DNA of 64,000 nucleotides, taken from the NCBI RefSeq assembly GCF_014284365.1, contig NZ_JACOGG010000009.1, positions 1 through 64,000 of the forward strand, in the 5' to 3' direction. Under the pieces are notes generated by a model. That model did no database searches and was not told the origin of the DNA. It worked only from the letters and a program-made list of their open reading frames with translations. This document shows, piece by piece, positions 17,405 to 25,509 of the stretch. The DNA is from Cognatundibacterium rugosum (GTDB taxonomy: Bacteria > Pseudomonadota > Gammaproteobacteria > Burkholderiales > Burkholderiaceae_D). A program made the translations under genes and the position numbers. Each line of letters starts with the position of its first letter. The stretch's first letter is position 1.

Positions 17405-18334
17405 TCAGTGGCAACTGCCTTTGCCTTTGTCGCTGAAGTTACTGTCACCGATAGAAATGAATTCCCATTCATAGGATTTTTCGTGCAAAACCAGCTTCAG
17501 TACGCCATGGGTATTGTTGTCACGGATTTCTGTCGTACCTTTAGGGAAAAACATAGGCGTGAGTTTGGCACCGCCTGTGCCAACGACGAAGCTGCGTATG
17601 CCGCCTTGTTCATCTCTATCGCCATTGCCATTCATCGGAGCGAAGCGCTCATAGTCGTGGTCGTGCGAAGTCAGCACGATATCCGCTTTGGCATCGGCCA
17701 GCATTTTCCAGACTGGCTGCATGAAACTGTTATTGCCGTGTCCGCCGGAGCTGTAAGCCGGATGGTGCCAGAATGCGAGTGTGCATAGCTTTTGATTGCT
17801 GCTTAATTCTTCGCGCAGCCACTCGATTTGTTTTTGCATCTGGCTGCCGCTCAGATTGCTGTTGAGCGACAGGAGATGCCATTGTCCTATGCGCTTGCTG
17901 TAATAGCCGCGCCGTTCCGGCCCTGCGATGTCACCGAAATAATTGTAATAACCGAGTGCCTTAGGTTGACCGTAGTCATGGTTGCCCGGTGAGGGCAGGG
18001 TACGCTCCTTAAAGCGACCCCAGGTCGGATCGTAGCAATTGCTGAATTCTTCCGGCTTGCCAATCGGGTAGGTGTTGTCACCCAGGGTCAGGGCATAGGC
18101 ATTACTGTCTTTTTCCAGTGCAGCCAGGATCAGATCTGAAGTCCGCGCTGCCATGGTCTCACCTGCTGGCTGCTTACGGCAGTCGGCAATATCACCGGCG
18201 ATATACAGCGTGAGCGGGTTTTTCAGTTTTTGGGGTTTTCTGATTTGTGCTACTTGGGATGTCTGCTCGTTAGCGTGCAGACTGGTGCTCAGTAACAGGC
18301 TGGAAAGCAGGGGAAGTAAATAATACAGTCGCAT
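17405..18334 (-). CDS. Exported calcineurin-like metallophosphoesterase
   Basis: From the ATG at 18334 the protein has 309 residues with a signal peptide (LLPLLSSLLLSTSLHA). The metallophosphoesterase motifs appear in order: AGDIADC, LGDNTYP, PGNHDYG, FWHHPAYSS and SHDHDYERF, which give the Asp, Asn and His metal ligands. The spacing resembles purple-acid-phosphatase-like secreted enzymes. It likely hydrolyses phosphate esters in the periplasm. An in-frame extension upstream to 18565 overlaps the copA end and lacks a signal peptide at its own start, so I reject it. Confidence 0.88.
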   Translation of the reverse strand: MRLYYLLPLLSSLLLSTSLHANEQTSQVAQIRKPQKLKNPLTLYIAGDIADCRKQPAGETMAARTSDLILAALEKDSNAYALTLGDNTYPIGKPEEFSNCYDPTWGRFKERTLPSPGNHDYGQPKALGYYNYFGDIAGPERRGYYSKRIGQWHLLSLNSNLSGSQMQKQIEWLREELSSNQKLCTLAFWHHPAYSSGGHGNNSFMQPVWKMLADAKADIVLTSHDHDYERFAPMNGNGDRDEQGGIRSFVVGTGGAKLTPMFFPKGTTEIRDNNTHGVLKLVLHEKSYEWEFISIGDSNFSDKGKGSCH

Positions 18335-18459
18335 AATTAAGATCACAGGTACAGGTGGCAGCACGGCAGCGGCTAAGGCTGGCTGCCAAAATGCGTATTT
18401 TACCTGAGGCCGCTGGGCAGAACCGGATTCACTCTGCCCGCAGCGGAACTTGGATAGAC

Positions 18460-21075
18460 TTACAGGCGCGCGCGCCGCAAACGCAGTGCATTGGTGATGA
18501 CAGATACCGAACTCAGGCTCATCGCCGCACTCGCGATCATGGGACTCAGCAAGATGCCACACCATGGGAACAGAACACCGGCCGCAACCGGCACGCCTAT
18601 CAGGTTATAGGCAAACGCAAAAAACAGGTTTTGACGGATGTTACGCATGCTGAGTTGGGAGAGTTTGCGCGCTTTTGCGATACCGCGTAAATCACCTTTG
18701 ACCAGAACCACATGCGCACTTTGCATGGCGATGTCGGTACCATTGCCCATGGCGATACCGACGTTTGCCTGTGCTAATGCCGGGGCATCATTAATGCCGT
18801 CGCCTGCCATCGCCACCACACTGCCGGTGGCCTGCAATTGCTGCACCATGCGGAATTTATCTTCTGGCCGCACATCTGCGTGGACTTCCCGTATGCCCAG
18901 CTGGGTGGCGACCGCGTTGGCAGTGGCGGCATTGTCACCAGTCATCAGGATCAGGCGCAGACCTTGTGCCTGCAAGTCAGCGACCGCTTGCAGGCTGCTG
19001 GATTTGATGCTGTCCGCCACGCTGATCAAGGCCAGACATTGCTGACCGACTGCCAGCCCCATCACCGTGTGCGCCTGTTGCTGGGCGAGCTGAGCCTGAT
19101 GCTGCCAGTAGGTGGTATCAATGCCCTGCGCCTGCAGGTAGCCGAGTTTGCCGAGAATGATAGTCTGACCGGATGCCGTGGCGCGTACACCCATGCCGGT
19201 GACAGCTTCAAACTGACTCAGTTGCACCGTTGGCAGGGCTGTATTCAGGCTTACTGATACCACATAGTGCACGATGGCTTGCGCCAGTGGATGTTCGCTC
19301 TGGCGCTCCAGTTGCAAAGCCAGGCTGAGCAGTTGTTGGCGATCAGCCGCCGGATGGACCTGGAAGCTTTGCAGACGTGGCTTACCTTCGGTCAGGGTGC
19401 CGGTTTTATCGATGATCAGGGTATTGACGCGCTCCAGCAATTGCAGGGCTTCTGCATCTTTAATCAAAATACCTTCGGATGCTCCACGTCCTATGCCAAC
19501 GGTGACAGAAATCGGCGTTGCCAGTCCCAGTGCACATGGGCAGGCAATGATCAGCACTGACACTGCAGCCATCAGACCGTTAGCCAGTGCGGGTTGTGGG
19601 CCGAAAAAGGCCCACAGGCCAAACGCAGCAAGGGCGATGACAATCACCGCTGGTACAAACCAGCCCGCAACTGCATCAGCCAGTTTTTGTACCGGTGCGC
19701 GTGAGCGGCCGGCCTGATTCACCATCGCGATGATGCCAGCCAGCAGGGTGTCGCGGCCTACCCGTTCTGCACGCAGGGTGAAGCTGCCTTGTTGATTCAG
19801 GGTGCCGGCTGCCACTGTATCGCCCGCCTGTTTGGCTTGCGCTGTGGCTTCGCCGGTAATCATGGATTCATCCACATAAGATTGCCCGTCCTGCACTTTG
19901 CCATCGACCGGAATATGGGCACCCGGTTTGACACGCAATACGTCACCGACCTGTACCTGATCCAGTGCCACCTCCTGCTCGCTGCCATCGGGCAGCACGC
20001 GTAAAGCCGTGGCGGGTGTCAGCGACAGCAGCGCTTTAATCGCACTGCTGGTTTGAAAACGCGCGCGCAGTTCCAGCACCTGACCCAGCAAGACCAGGCT
20101 GATGATGACCGCAGCGGCTTCAAAATACAGCGGCACCATGCCATCCATACGGAAGGCCGGCGGCAGACTGTCGGGGGAAATCAAGGCGACCAGGCTGAAC
20201 AGATAGGCGCTGCCGGTGCCGACGCCAATCAGGCTGAACATATTCAAATGACGGCTTTGAAATGAGCTGAGTGCGCGTTCAAAAAATGGTCGCCCCAACC
20301 ACAGCACCACTGGGGTTGCGAGCACAAACTGCAGCCAGTTAAAGACTTGCATACCCAGCAGCCTGTGCATGGACCATGCTGGCACCATATCCAGCATGGT
20401 GAGCAGCAGCAGGGGCAGCGCCAGCAGCAGACTGATGCGGAAGCGGCGCGTCATGTCATCGAGTTCGCTGGTGTCTTCATGCATGCTAGCTTCTTTTGGC
20501 TCCAGCGCCATGCCGCAGATCGGGCAAATGCCGGGACCGATTTGTTCGATCTCAGGGTCCATAGGACACATATAAACAGCGCCCGGATCTGCCACTGCAG
20601 CAGCGGGGCGCTGTGCAGGATCGAGCCAGCGTTGCGGTGACTGACTGAATTTTTGCAGGCAGGACGCACAGCAGAAATAATACGGCTGTCCCGCATGTGT
20701 GGTTTGATGGGCAGAGTTGGCGTTGACGCGCATGCCGCAGACTGGATCGGTGTAAGCGCCCAGTGCATCGCTTTGCATCAGGTCCTGGCCGCCGCAGCAT
20801 GATGATACGCCGCTGGCAGGCGCTGCTGCTGCGCTGGCAGCAGCAGGACTGCTCTGACCCAGTTGTATCACCTTCTTGGTTTTTACGTAGCGCCCTGGCT
20901 CAGCCTCGAACCGGCTGACACAGGTCGGGCTGCAGAAATAATAGGCAATGCCTTGAAAACGTGTGGTCTTCTCGCTTTTGGCGACCTGCATGCCGCACAC
21001 CGGGTCGGTGTATTTTTTTTCATTCTGCTGCGCGGGCTGGTGTGCGCAGCAATCGCCTTGATGCTGATGGTGCAT
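18460..21075 (-). CDS. copA: Copper-type P1B ATPase with two YHS domains
   Basis: An 871-residue metal efflux ATPase of the inner membrane. Two YHS metal-binding domains (TDPVCGM at about 23-29 and 109-115) are followed by a heavy-metal-binding domain (MCPMDPE ... PICGM, about 169-189). Then come the membrane segments, the CPC ion-binding motif at 512-514, the phosphorylation motif DKTGT at 556-560, the HP motif SEHPLAQ, and the hinge GDGINDAPAL. The YHS/HMBD layout is typical of CopA/SilP-type Cu(I) or Ag(I) pumps; no classical CxxC HMA domain is present. It is divergent from a MerR-family gene, and an AGGAG ribosome site precedes the start. Its leader carries an inverted-repeat element. Confidence 0.92.
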   Translation of the reverse strand: MHHQHQGDCCAHQPAQQNEKKYTDPVCGMQVAKSEKTTRFQGIAYYFCSPTCVSRFEAEPGRYVKTKKVIQLGQSSPAAASAAAAPASGVSSCCGGQDLMQSDALGAYTDPVCGMRVNANSAHQTTHAGQPYYFCCASCLQKFSQSPQRWLDPAQRPAAAVADPGAVYMCPMDPEIEQIGPGICPICGMALEPKEASMHEDTSELDDMTRRFRISLLLALPLLLLTMLDMVPAWSMHRLLGMQVFNWLQFVLATPVVLWLGRPFFERALSSFQSRHLNMFSLIGVGTGSAYLFSLVALISPDSLPPAFRMDGMVPLYFEAAAVIISLVLLGQVLELRARFQTSSAIKALLSLTPATALRVLPDGSEQEVALDQVQVGDVLRVKPGAHIPVDGKVQDGQSYVDESMITGEATAQAKQAGDTVAAGTLNQQGSFTLRAERVGRDTLLAGIIAMVNQAGRSRAPVQKLADAVAGWFVPAVIVIALAAFGLWAFFGPQPALANGLMAAVSVLIIACPCALGLATPISVTVGIGRGASEGILIKDAEALQLLERVNTLIIDKTGTLTEGKPRLQSFQVHPAADRQQLLSLALQLERQSEHPLAQAIVHYVVSVSLNTALPTVQLSQFEAVTGMGVRATASGQTIILGKLGYLQAQGIDTTYWQHQAQLAQQQAHTVMGLAVGQQCLALISVADSIKSSSLQAVADLQAQGLRLILMTGDNAATANAVATQLGIREVHADVRPEDKFRMVQQLQATGSVVAMAGDGINDAPALAQANVGIAMGNGTDIAMQSAHVVLVKGDLRGIAKARKLSQLSMRNIRQNLFFAFAYNLIGVPVAAGVLFPWCGILLSPMIASAAMSLSSVSVITNALRLRRARL

Positions 21076-21100
21076 AAGAACTCCTGAGTCTTTGTTTTCT

Positions 21101-21210
21101 GTCAGGACTTAGGCAAAACAGACGCTGGCGTTGTTGCTTTCGCCCCGCCGTACAGTTGCACTGTCTTCGGCTCCGCGTCTAGCCTGCGCAATTTTTGCGT
21201 AAGTCCTGTC
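21101..21210. mobile_element. MITE-like inverted-repeat element in the copA leader
   Basis: Ends match as inverted repeats: CAGGACTTAGGCAAAA (21103-21118) and TTTTGCGTAAGTCCTG (21193-21208), 15 of 16 positions. Inside, AGACGC pairs with GCGTCT and ACAGT with ACTGT, so the whole of about 110 bases can fold into one long hairpin. It encodes no protein. The ends resemble terminal repeats of IS5-type insertion sequences, which suggests a non-autonomous element; this is inference. Confidence 0.65.
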
Positions 21211-21213
21211 TGT

Positions 21214-21245
21214 ATCATAGACTCTGTACCTGAGAACGGAGTCAA
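21214..21245 (-). promoter_or_regulatory. MerR-type promoter/operator of copA
   Basis: On the minus strand TTGACT (-35, 21240-21245) and TATGAT (-10, 21214-21219) are separated by an over-long 20-base spacer. The spacer holds the imperfect palindrome ACTCTGTACC-TGA-GAACGGAGT. A long spacer with this palindrome is the hallmark of promoters untwisted by metal-bound MerR-family activators. Confidence 0.8.
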
Positions 21246-21257
21246 GGAGAATTTAAA

Positions 21258-21689
21258 ATGTCAGCTAAGTCAGCGAAATCTGATCAGGATCAACTCACCA
21301 TCGGCCAGCTAGCGCGCGCAGCGGGAGTGGGGGTCGAGACCATACGCTATTACCAGCGCCGTACTCTGTTACCAGTACCACAGACAAGCAGCGGTTTTCG
21401 CACCTATTCCAGTGCATTGGCAGAGCGCATACGCTTCATCAAACGCGCGCAGGAACTGGGCTTCAGTCTGGACGAGATCGGGCATTTACTGATGCTGGAA
21501 GAGTGCAATGACAAAAGCGCGATCCGCGATATCGCGCAGGACAGACTGATGCAGGTCAGATCCAAACTGGCGGATTTGCGTCAGATGGAAAGCATGTTGT
21601 CGCAACTGATCCATGCCTGCGCCACCGCCTCGCAACAGGCACAATGTCCCATCATCGAGGCCTTAGCCCATCCCTCACCGGACAACTGA
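21258..21689 (+). CDS. MerR-family metal-responsive regulator
   Basis: A 143-residue regulator: winged helix-turn-helix (about 13-60, IGQLARAAGVGVETIRYYQR), dimerisation helix, and a C-terminal metal loop. Cysteines are at 83, 121 and 130. The C-terminal pair is spaced C-x8-C followed by PII, as in MerR, whereas CueR has C-x7-C. It is divergent from the copper-type ATPase and an operator palindrome lies between them, so it should activate that gene. A good AAGGAG ribosome site is present. The sensed metal cannot be fixed from sequence alone. Confidence 0.88.
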   Translation: MSAKSAKSDQDQLTIGQLARAAGVGVETIRYYQRRTLLPVPQTSSGFRTYSSALAERIRFIKRAQELGFSLDEIGHLLMLEECNDKSAIRDIAQDRLMQVRSKLADLRQMESMLSQLIHACATASQQAQCPIIEALAHPSPDN

Positions 21690-21693
21690 ACGT

Positions 21694-21749
21694 CGTCCGC
21701 TCAGCTGTCCGCAAGCTGTCCGCACCACTGTCCGCATTGTGTGCGGACA
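21694..21749 (+). promoter_or_regulatory. Cluster of TGTCCGC sites: likely enhancer for the sigma-54 regulator
   Basis: CGTCCGC occurs at 21694-21700 and TGTCCGC at 21706-21712, 21717-21723 and 21729-21735; the inverted form GCGGACA is at 21743-21749. The last direct copy and the inverted copy make a palindrome with an eight-base arm (TGTCCGCA/TGCGGACA). The cluster ends 67 bases before the -24/-12 promoter, the usual place for an activator-binding enhancer. Confidence 0.7.
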
Positions 21750-21816
21750 CCATCTGCTTTCCTTAGAAAAATATAAATCCTGAATAAAAACAAACACTTG
21801 GCGTTTTCCTCTGGCC

Positions 21817-21833
21817 TGGCACGCATTCTGCAA
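21817..21833 (+). promoter_or_regulatory. Sigma-54 (-24/-12) promoter of the export operon
   Basis: TGGCACG, four bases, then CTGCA. The invariant GG (21818-21819) and GC (21830-21831) are separated by exactly ten bases. Only one position of the core differs from TGGCACG-N4-TTGCA. Transcription would start near 21843, just before the ribosome site GAGGAG of the first gene. Confidence 0.82.
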
Positions 21834-21863
21834 TAGAGTTTGCCAGCACCTGAGGAGAAACAG

Positions 21864-22106
21864 ATGGCACTTTTTGTTGATGTTGAAAACAGTTTGCGGA
21901 TAACAGCTTGCCTGCGACATCTGATGTCGTTTGTGCTGGCCGCCTGCTGCCTGTTAAGCGGCGTTCATCTGTGGTCGCAGGGCAGTCAGCGCATCACCAC
22001 TACGCAGTACGTAACGCAAGCGGACAGCAGCGCGGTGCGCCTGGTGACGCATACATGGCACTGGGATGGTCTCATGTTGCAAGTACGTTACATCCGCCGG
22101 GCTTAG
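21864..22106 (+). CDS. Small membrane-associated protein heading the export operon
   Basis: An 80-residue protein I do not recognise. A hydrophobic segment (about residues 14-33, LMSFVLAACCLLSGV) could be a membrane anchor or signal sequence, and the rest is a short polar domain ending in YIRRA. The start at 21864 follows a GAGGAG site; the TTG at 21840 lies over the predicted transcription start. It is the first gene behind the sigma-54 promoter and 61 bases before the adaptor gene, so it belongs to the operon. A role as accessory or signalling peptide is speculation. Confidence 0.65.
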   Translation: MALFVDVENSLRITACLRHLMSFVLAACCLLSGVHLWSQGSQRITTTQYVTQADSSAVRLVTHTWHWDGLMLQVRYIRRA

Positions 22107-22167
22107 TCCCGATGCGATACGCAATGCAGTAATAGCCAGAAATTGAATGGAGAGGGATAGAGAAAAA

Positions 22168-23439
22168 ATGGGTATCAGGGATACTTCACAACAGGATATG
22201 GCGATAGCCGCACCACGCTGGTGGCGTCAGCGCCGCTGGCAAATGGTTGTGCTGGCAATCGCTTTGCTGGCACTCGCGCTTTATGTCAGTCTGCGTATGC
22301 GCAGCGATAGTTCACGTTCATTTTCTATGGCACGCATCAGCGTGGCAGAAGTGAAAACCGGGACGCTGGTGCGCGACGCTGCGGTCAATGGCAGACTGGT
22401 CGCTGCCAATAGCCCAAGCTTGTTTGCTGGCAGCGCCGGCACCGTGCAATTACTGGTTAAGGCGGGTGATGCGGTCAGGAAGGGCGATGTGCTGGCTGAA
22501 TTAGAATCGCCGGATTTACAATCTGAACTCAAGCGTGAACAGGCCATCCTGGATCAGCTGGAAGCCGAAATCGCACGTCAGAAAATCCTGGCACGCAAAC
22601 AGAAATTGCTGGCAGTCAGAGATGCTGACCAGGCGGAGATCGAGCGGGTTGCGGCTGAGCGTGCCTTTCAGCGTATAGAAAAAGCCGGTGTGGCCGGGGT
22701 AGTACAAAAAAATGAATTCCAGCGCGTGCAGGATAACCTTCACAGTGCGGAAATCCGCGCCAGACATGCGTCTCAGGCCAGTTTGCTGGAAAGTGAGGAT
22801 GTCGATCTGGTGCTGAAATCCAGAATCGCACAATGGCAGCAGCAACGTCTGCACAAGGAAAATCTGGAGCGGCGGGTGGCAGAATTACGCCTGCGGGCAC
22901 CGGTTGATGGTGTGGTTGGTACGCTGGCTGTGGCCAACCGCAGTGTGGTGACTGCCAATGCTGCACTGATGACGCTGATCGACTTGTCGCAGTTAGAAGT
23001 TGAGCTGGAAATTCCGGAAAGCTATGTCGCTGATTTAGGCATAGGGATGCGCGTCGAGCTCGATATCAATGGCATTAAGGCGCAAGGCAAACTATCTGCG
23101 ATGTCGCCGGAGGTGGTTAAAAATCAGGTGCTGGCACGGGTCCGTTTTGATGCTGAGGTGCCAGCCGGTTTGCGTCAAAGTCAGCGTGTGTCTGCACGTT
23201 TACTGATCGAAGAAAAAAAGAATGTCTTACTGGTACAGCGTGGCGCTTTTGTTGAGAGCGAAGGTGGGCGCTATGTGTATGTACTCAAAGACGGTATCGC
23301 CACCCGCACCCCGGTGCGCATGGGGGCGACCAGCATTGCAGCAGTTGAATTCATCAGCGGTCTCAAGCCCGGCGATCAGGTGATCATTTCCGGAACTGAG
23401 ATATTTGAACAAGCCCAGGCTGTCCGCATTCACCCTTAG
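22168..23439 (+). CDS. Periplasmic adaptor (MacA/HlyD-type membrane fusion protein)
   Basis: A 423-residue adaptor with an N-terminal membrane anchor (MVVLAIALLALALYVSL, about 26-42), a biotinyl-lipoyl-like half (GTVQLLVKAGDAVRKGDVLAEL), a coiled-coil hairpin of about 110 residues, the second lipoyl half (LRAPVDGVVGTL), and beta-barrel/membrane-proximal domains. It should bridge the inner-membrane ABC exporter to an outer-membrane channel encoded elsewhere. The start at 22168 gives MGIRDTS, which suits the family better than the ATG at 22147; neither ribosome site is strong. Confidence 0.88.
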   Translation: MGIRDTSQQDMAIAAPRWWRQRRWQMVVLAIALLALALYVSLRMRSDSSRSFSMARISVAEVKTGTLVRDAAVNGRLVAANSPSLFAGSAGTVQLLVKAGDAVRKGDVLAELESPDLQSELKREQAILDQLEAEIARQKILARKQKLLAVRDADQAEIERVAAERAFQRIEKAGVAGVVQKNEFQRVQDNLHSAEIRARHASQASLLESEDVDLVLKSRIAQWQQQRLHKENLERRVAELRLRAPVDGVVGTLAVANRSVVTANAALMTLIDLSQLEVELEIPESYVADLGIGMRVELDINGIKAQGKLSAMSPEVVKNQVLARVRFDAEVPAGLRQSQRVSARLLIEEKKNVLLVQRGAFVESEGGRYVYVLKDGIATRTPVRMGATSIAAVEFISGLKPGDQVIISGTEIFEQAQAVRIHP

Positions 23440-23448
23440 GAGTTACAG

Positions 23449-24174
23449 ATGTTACGTATGAACGCATTGAGTAAGGTATATCGCACGCATCTGATCGAAA
23501 CCCACGCTTTACGTGGCTTTGAAATTCATGTGCGCGAAGGCGAATTTGTTACCGTGACCGGGCCATTGGGGTCCGGCAAAACGACCTTTCTGAATATCGC
23601 CGGTTTGCTGGAAGACTTCACGGAAGGCGATTATTTTCTGGATGGCGTGAATGTGAAAGGCCTGTCTGACCGTGACCGTACCCGCTTGCGCAATGAGAAG
23701 CTGGGCTATATTTTTCAGGGCTTTAATCTGATTCCGGATCTGAATCTGTTCGACAATGTGGATGTGCCTTTACGCTATCGTGGCTTGCCCGCCGATGAGC
23801 GCAAACGTCGTATAGAAGAGGCGCTGGCGCAGGTTGGTCTGGCCTCCAGAGCGAAGCATTATCCCGCTGAATTATCGGGTGGACAGCAGCAGCGGGTGGC
23901 GATTGCACGCGCGCTGGCCGGTGAACCGAAAGTCCTGATGGCAGATGAACCGACCGGTAATCTCGATACCCAGATGGCACGCAGTGTGATGGAGTTACTC
24001 GAAGAGATTAATGCACGTGGCACCACCATACTGATGGTGACCCATGATCCCGAACTGGCGGTGCGTGCCCAAAGAAATGTTCACATCATTGATGGGCAGG
24101 TGTCTGATCTGGTGCGCTCATCCCCGACGCTGGTACAGACCGCTATTGCTGGCATTGCCAGCCAGCAGATCTGA
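23449..24174 (+). CDS. ABC transporter ATPase (MacB/LolD type)
   Basis: A 241-residue nucleotide-binding subunit. Walker A is GPLGSGKTT, Q-loop in GYIFQGFNLIP, signature LSGGQQQRVAIARALA, Walker B VLMADEPTGNLD and the H-loop THDPE. It powers the two FtsX-type permeases encoded next. A TAGGAG ribosome site precedes the ATG. The adaptor stop lies ten bases upstream. Confidence 0.95.
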   Translation: MLRMNALSKVYRTHLIETHALRGFEIHVREGEFVTVTGPLGSGKTTFLNIAGLLEDFTEGDYFLDGVNVKGLSDRDRTRLRNEKLGYIFQGFNLIPDLNLFDNVDVPLRYRGLPADERKRRIEEALAQVGLASRAKHYPAELSGGQQQRVAIARALAGEPKVLMADEPTGNLDTQMARSVMELLEEINARGTTILMVTHDPELAVRAQRNVHIIDGQVSDLVRSSPTLVQTAIAGIASQQI

Positions 24175-24187
24175 GACAGGAGGCAGC

Positions 24188-25501
24188 ATGTTTTCTTATT
24201 ACCTGTGGCTGGGCTTTCGCAGTTTACGCCGTCATCCCTGGCTGACTGGCCTGATGATACTGATTCTGTCAGTTGGTGTGGCGGCGAGCATGTCTACCCT
24301 GACCATATTGCACGTGATGTCCGCTGATCCTATACCGTCTAAGAGTCAGCGCTTGTTCATTCCTGTGCTGGATAACGGCCCGGCGGAAGACTATACGCCG
24401 GGTGAGAAACCGCGTGAGAAGCAGTTGTCCTATCAGGATGTGAACAATCTGCTGCACAGCCCCATCGGTCAGCGTCGGGTTGGTCTGTATGGCATTGATG
24501 CTGTGATAGAAATGCCGCGCCGTGATCTGGGCGTGTTAGAAATCAATGGTATGGCAGCCAGCCGGGATTTTTTCGGCATGCTGGATGTGCCTTTTTTATT
24601 CGGTGGCAGCTGGTCGGAGCAGGATGATAGCAGTGGCCGCGATGTGGTCGTGCTGAGTCGTGCTATCGCTGAAAAAATGTTTGGCAAGACGAATCCGGTA
24701 GGCAGTCAGGTGACGATGTGGGGACGTAGTTATCAGGTCAGTGGCGTGATGGATAGCTGGCGCTCTGAGCCTAAGTTCTATCGTTACAATGGCCGAGGTT
24801 CCGCCTTCAATGCGGAAGAGCAGTTCATCGTGCCTTTCTATAGCGCGATGCGCAATGAAACGCCGCATGCCGGAAATATGAGTTGTACCGGTAAGCGCGA
24901 TCCGGGCTGGCAGGCATTATTGCGTTCTGAATGTCTTTGGCTGACGTTCTGGTTTGAAGTGCGCGATGCGGCTGAGCGCAAGCAAGTACAGACCTACCTG
25001 GACGGCTATGTGAGTGAACAACAAAAAATGGGACGTTTTCCACGTCATGCTGCCAACAGCCTGTTCAATGTTCCTGAGTGGCTGGTGGAGGTGAAGCTGG
25101 TGGGCGATGACGATAAATTATCTGCCTGGCTGGCAGCTGGTTTTTTATTGTTATGCCTGGTGAATACCATCGGTTTGTTGTTGGCAAAATTTTCCAGCCG
25201 GGCCGCTGAGATTGGAGTCAGACGCGCATTGGGTGCATCGCGTCGGGATATCTTTTTCCAGGTCTTCATAGAGAGCGGTGTGATCGGCCTGGTTGGTGCG
25301 CTAAGCGGCATGCTGTTATCGCTCTTGTTCCTGAAACTGATCGCTTTACAGGCTGGATATCTGCGGGCTGTCGCGCATATGGATTGGCGTATGTTGCTGC
25401 TGACGCTGCTGATGTCTGTTGCTGCCGCCTTACTGGCTGGTCTGCTGCCGACCTGGCGTGCCTGTCAGATTTCTCCTGCCCTGCAATTAAAGTCACAGTG
25501 A
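24188..25501 (+). CDS. FtsX/MacB-type ABC permease, first copy
   Basis: A 437-residue permease with one N-terminal membrane helix (about 18-38), a large periplasmic domain of about 260 residues, and three C-terminal helices with the coupling motif EIGVRRALGASRRDIF. This is the MacB/LolC topology used by mechanotransmission exporters. The ATG at 24188 has an AGGAGG-type site; the longer in-frame version overlaps the ATPase gene. The periplasmic domain has two cysteines (in NMSCTGKRD and RSECLW) that may pair. Confidence 0.9.
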   Translation: MFSYYLWLGFRSLRRHPWLTGLMILILSVGVAASMSTLTILHVMSADPIPSKSQRLFIPVLDNGPAEDYTPGEKPREKQLSYQDVNNLLHSPIGQRRVGLYGIDAVIEMPRRDLGVLEINGMAASRDFFGMLDVPFLFGGSWSEQDDSSGRDVVVLSRAIAEKMFGKTNPVGSQVTMWGRSYQVSGVMDSWRSEPKFYRYNGRGSAFNAEEQFIVPFYSAMRNETPHAGNMSCTGKRDPGWQALLRSECLWLTFWFEVRDAAERKQVQTYLDGYVSEQQKMGRFPRHAANSLFNVPEWLVEVKLVGDDDKLSAWLAAGFLLLCLVNTIGLLLAKFSSRAAEIGVRRALGASRRDIFFQVFIESGVIGLVGALSGMLLSLLFLKLIALQAGYLRAVAHMDWRMLLLTLLMSVAAALLAGLLPTWRACQISPALQLKSQ

Positions 25502-25509
25502 GGCTAACG

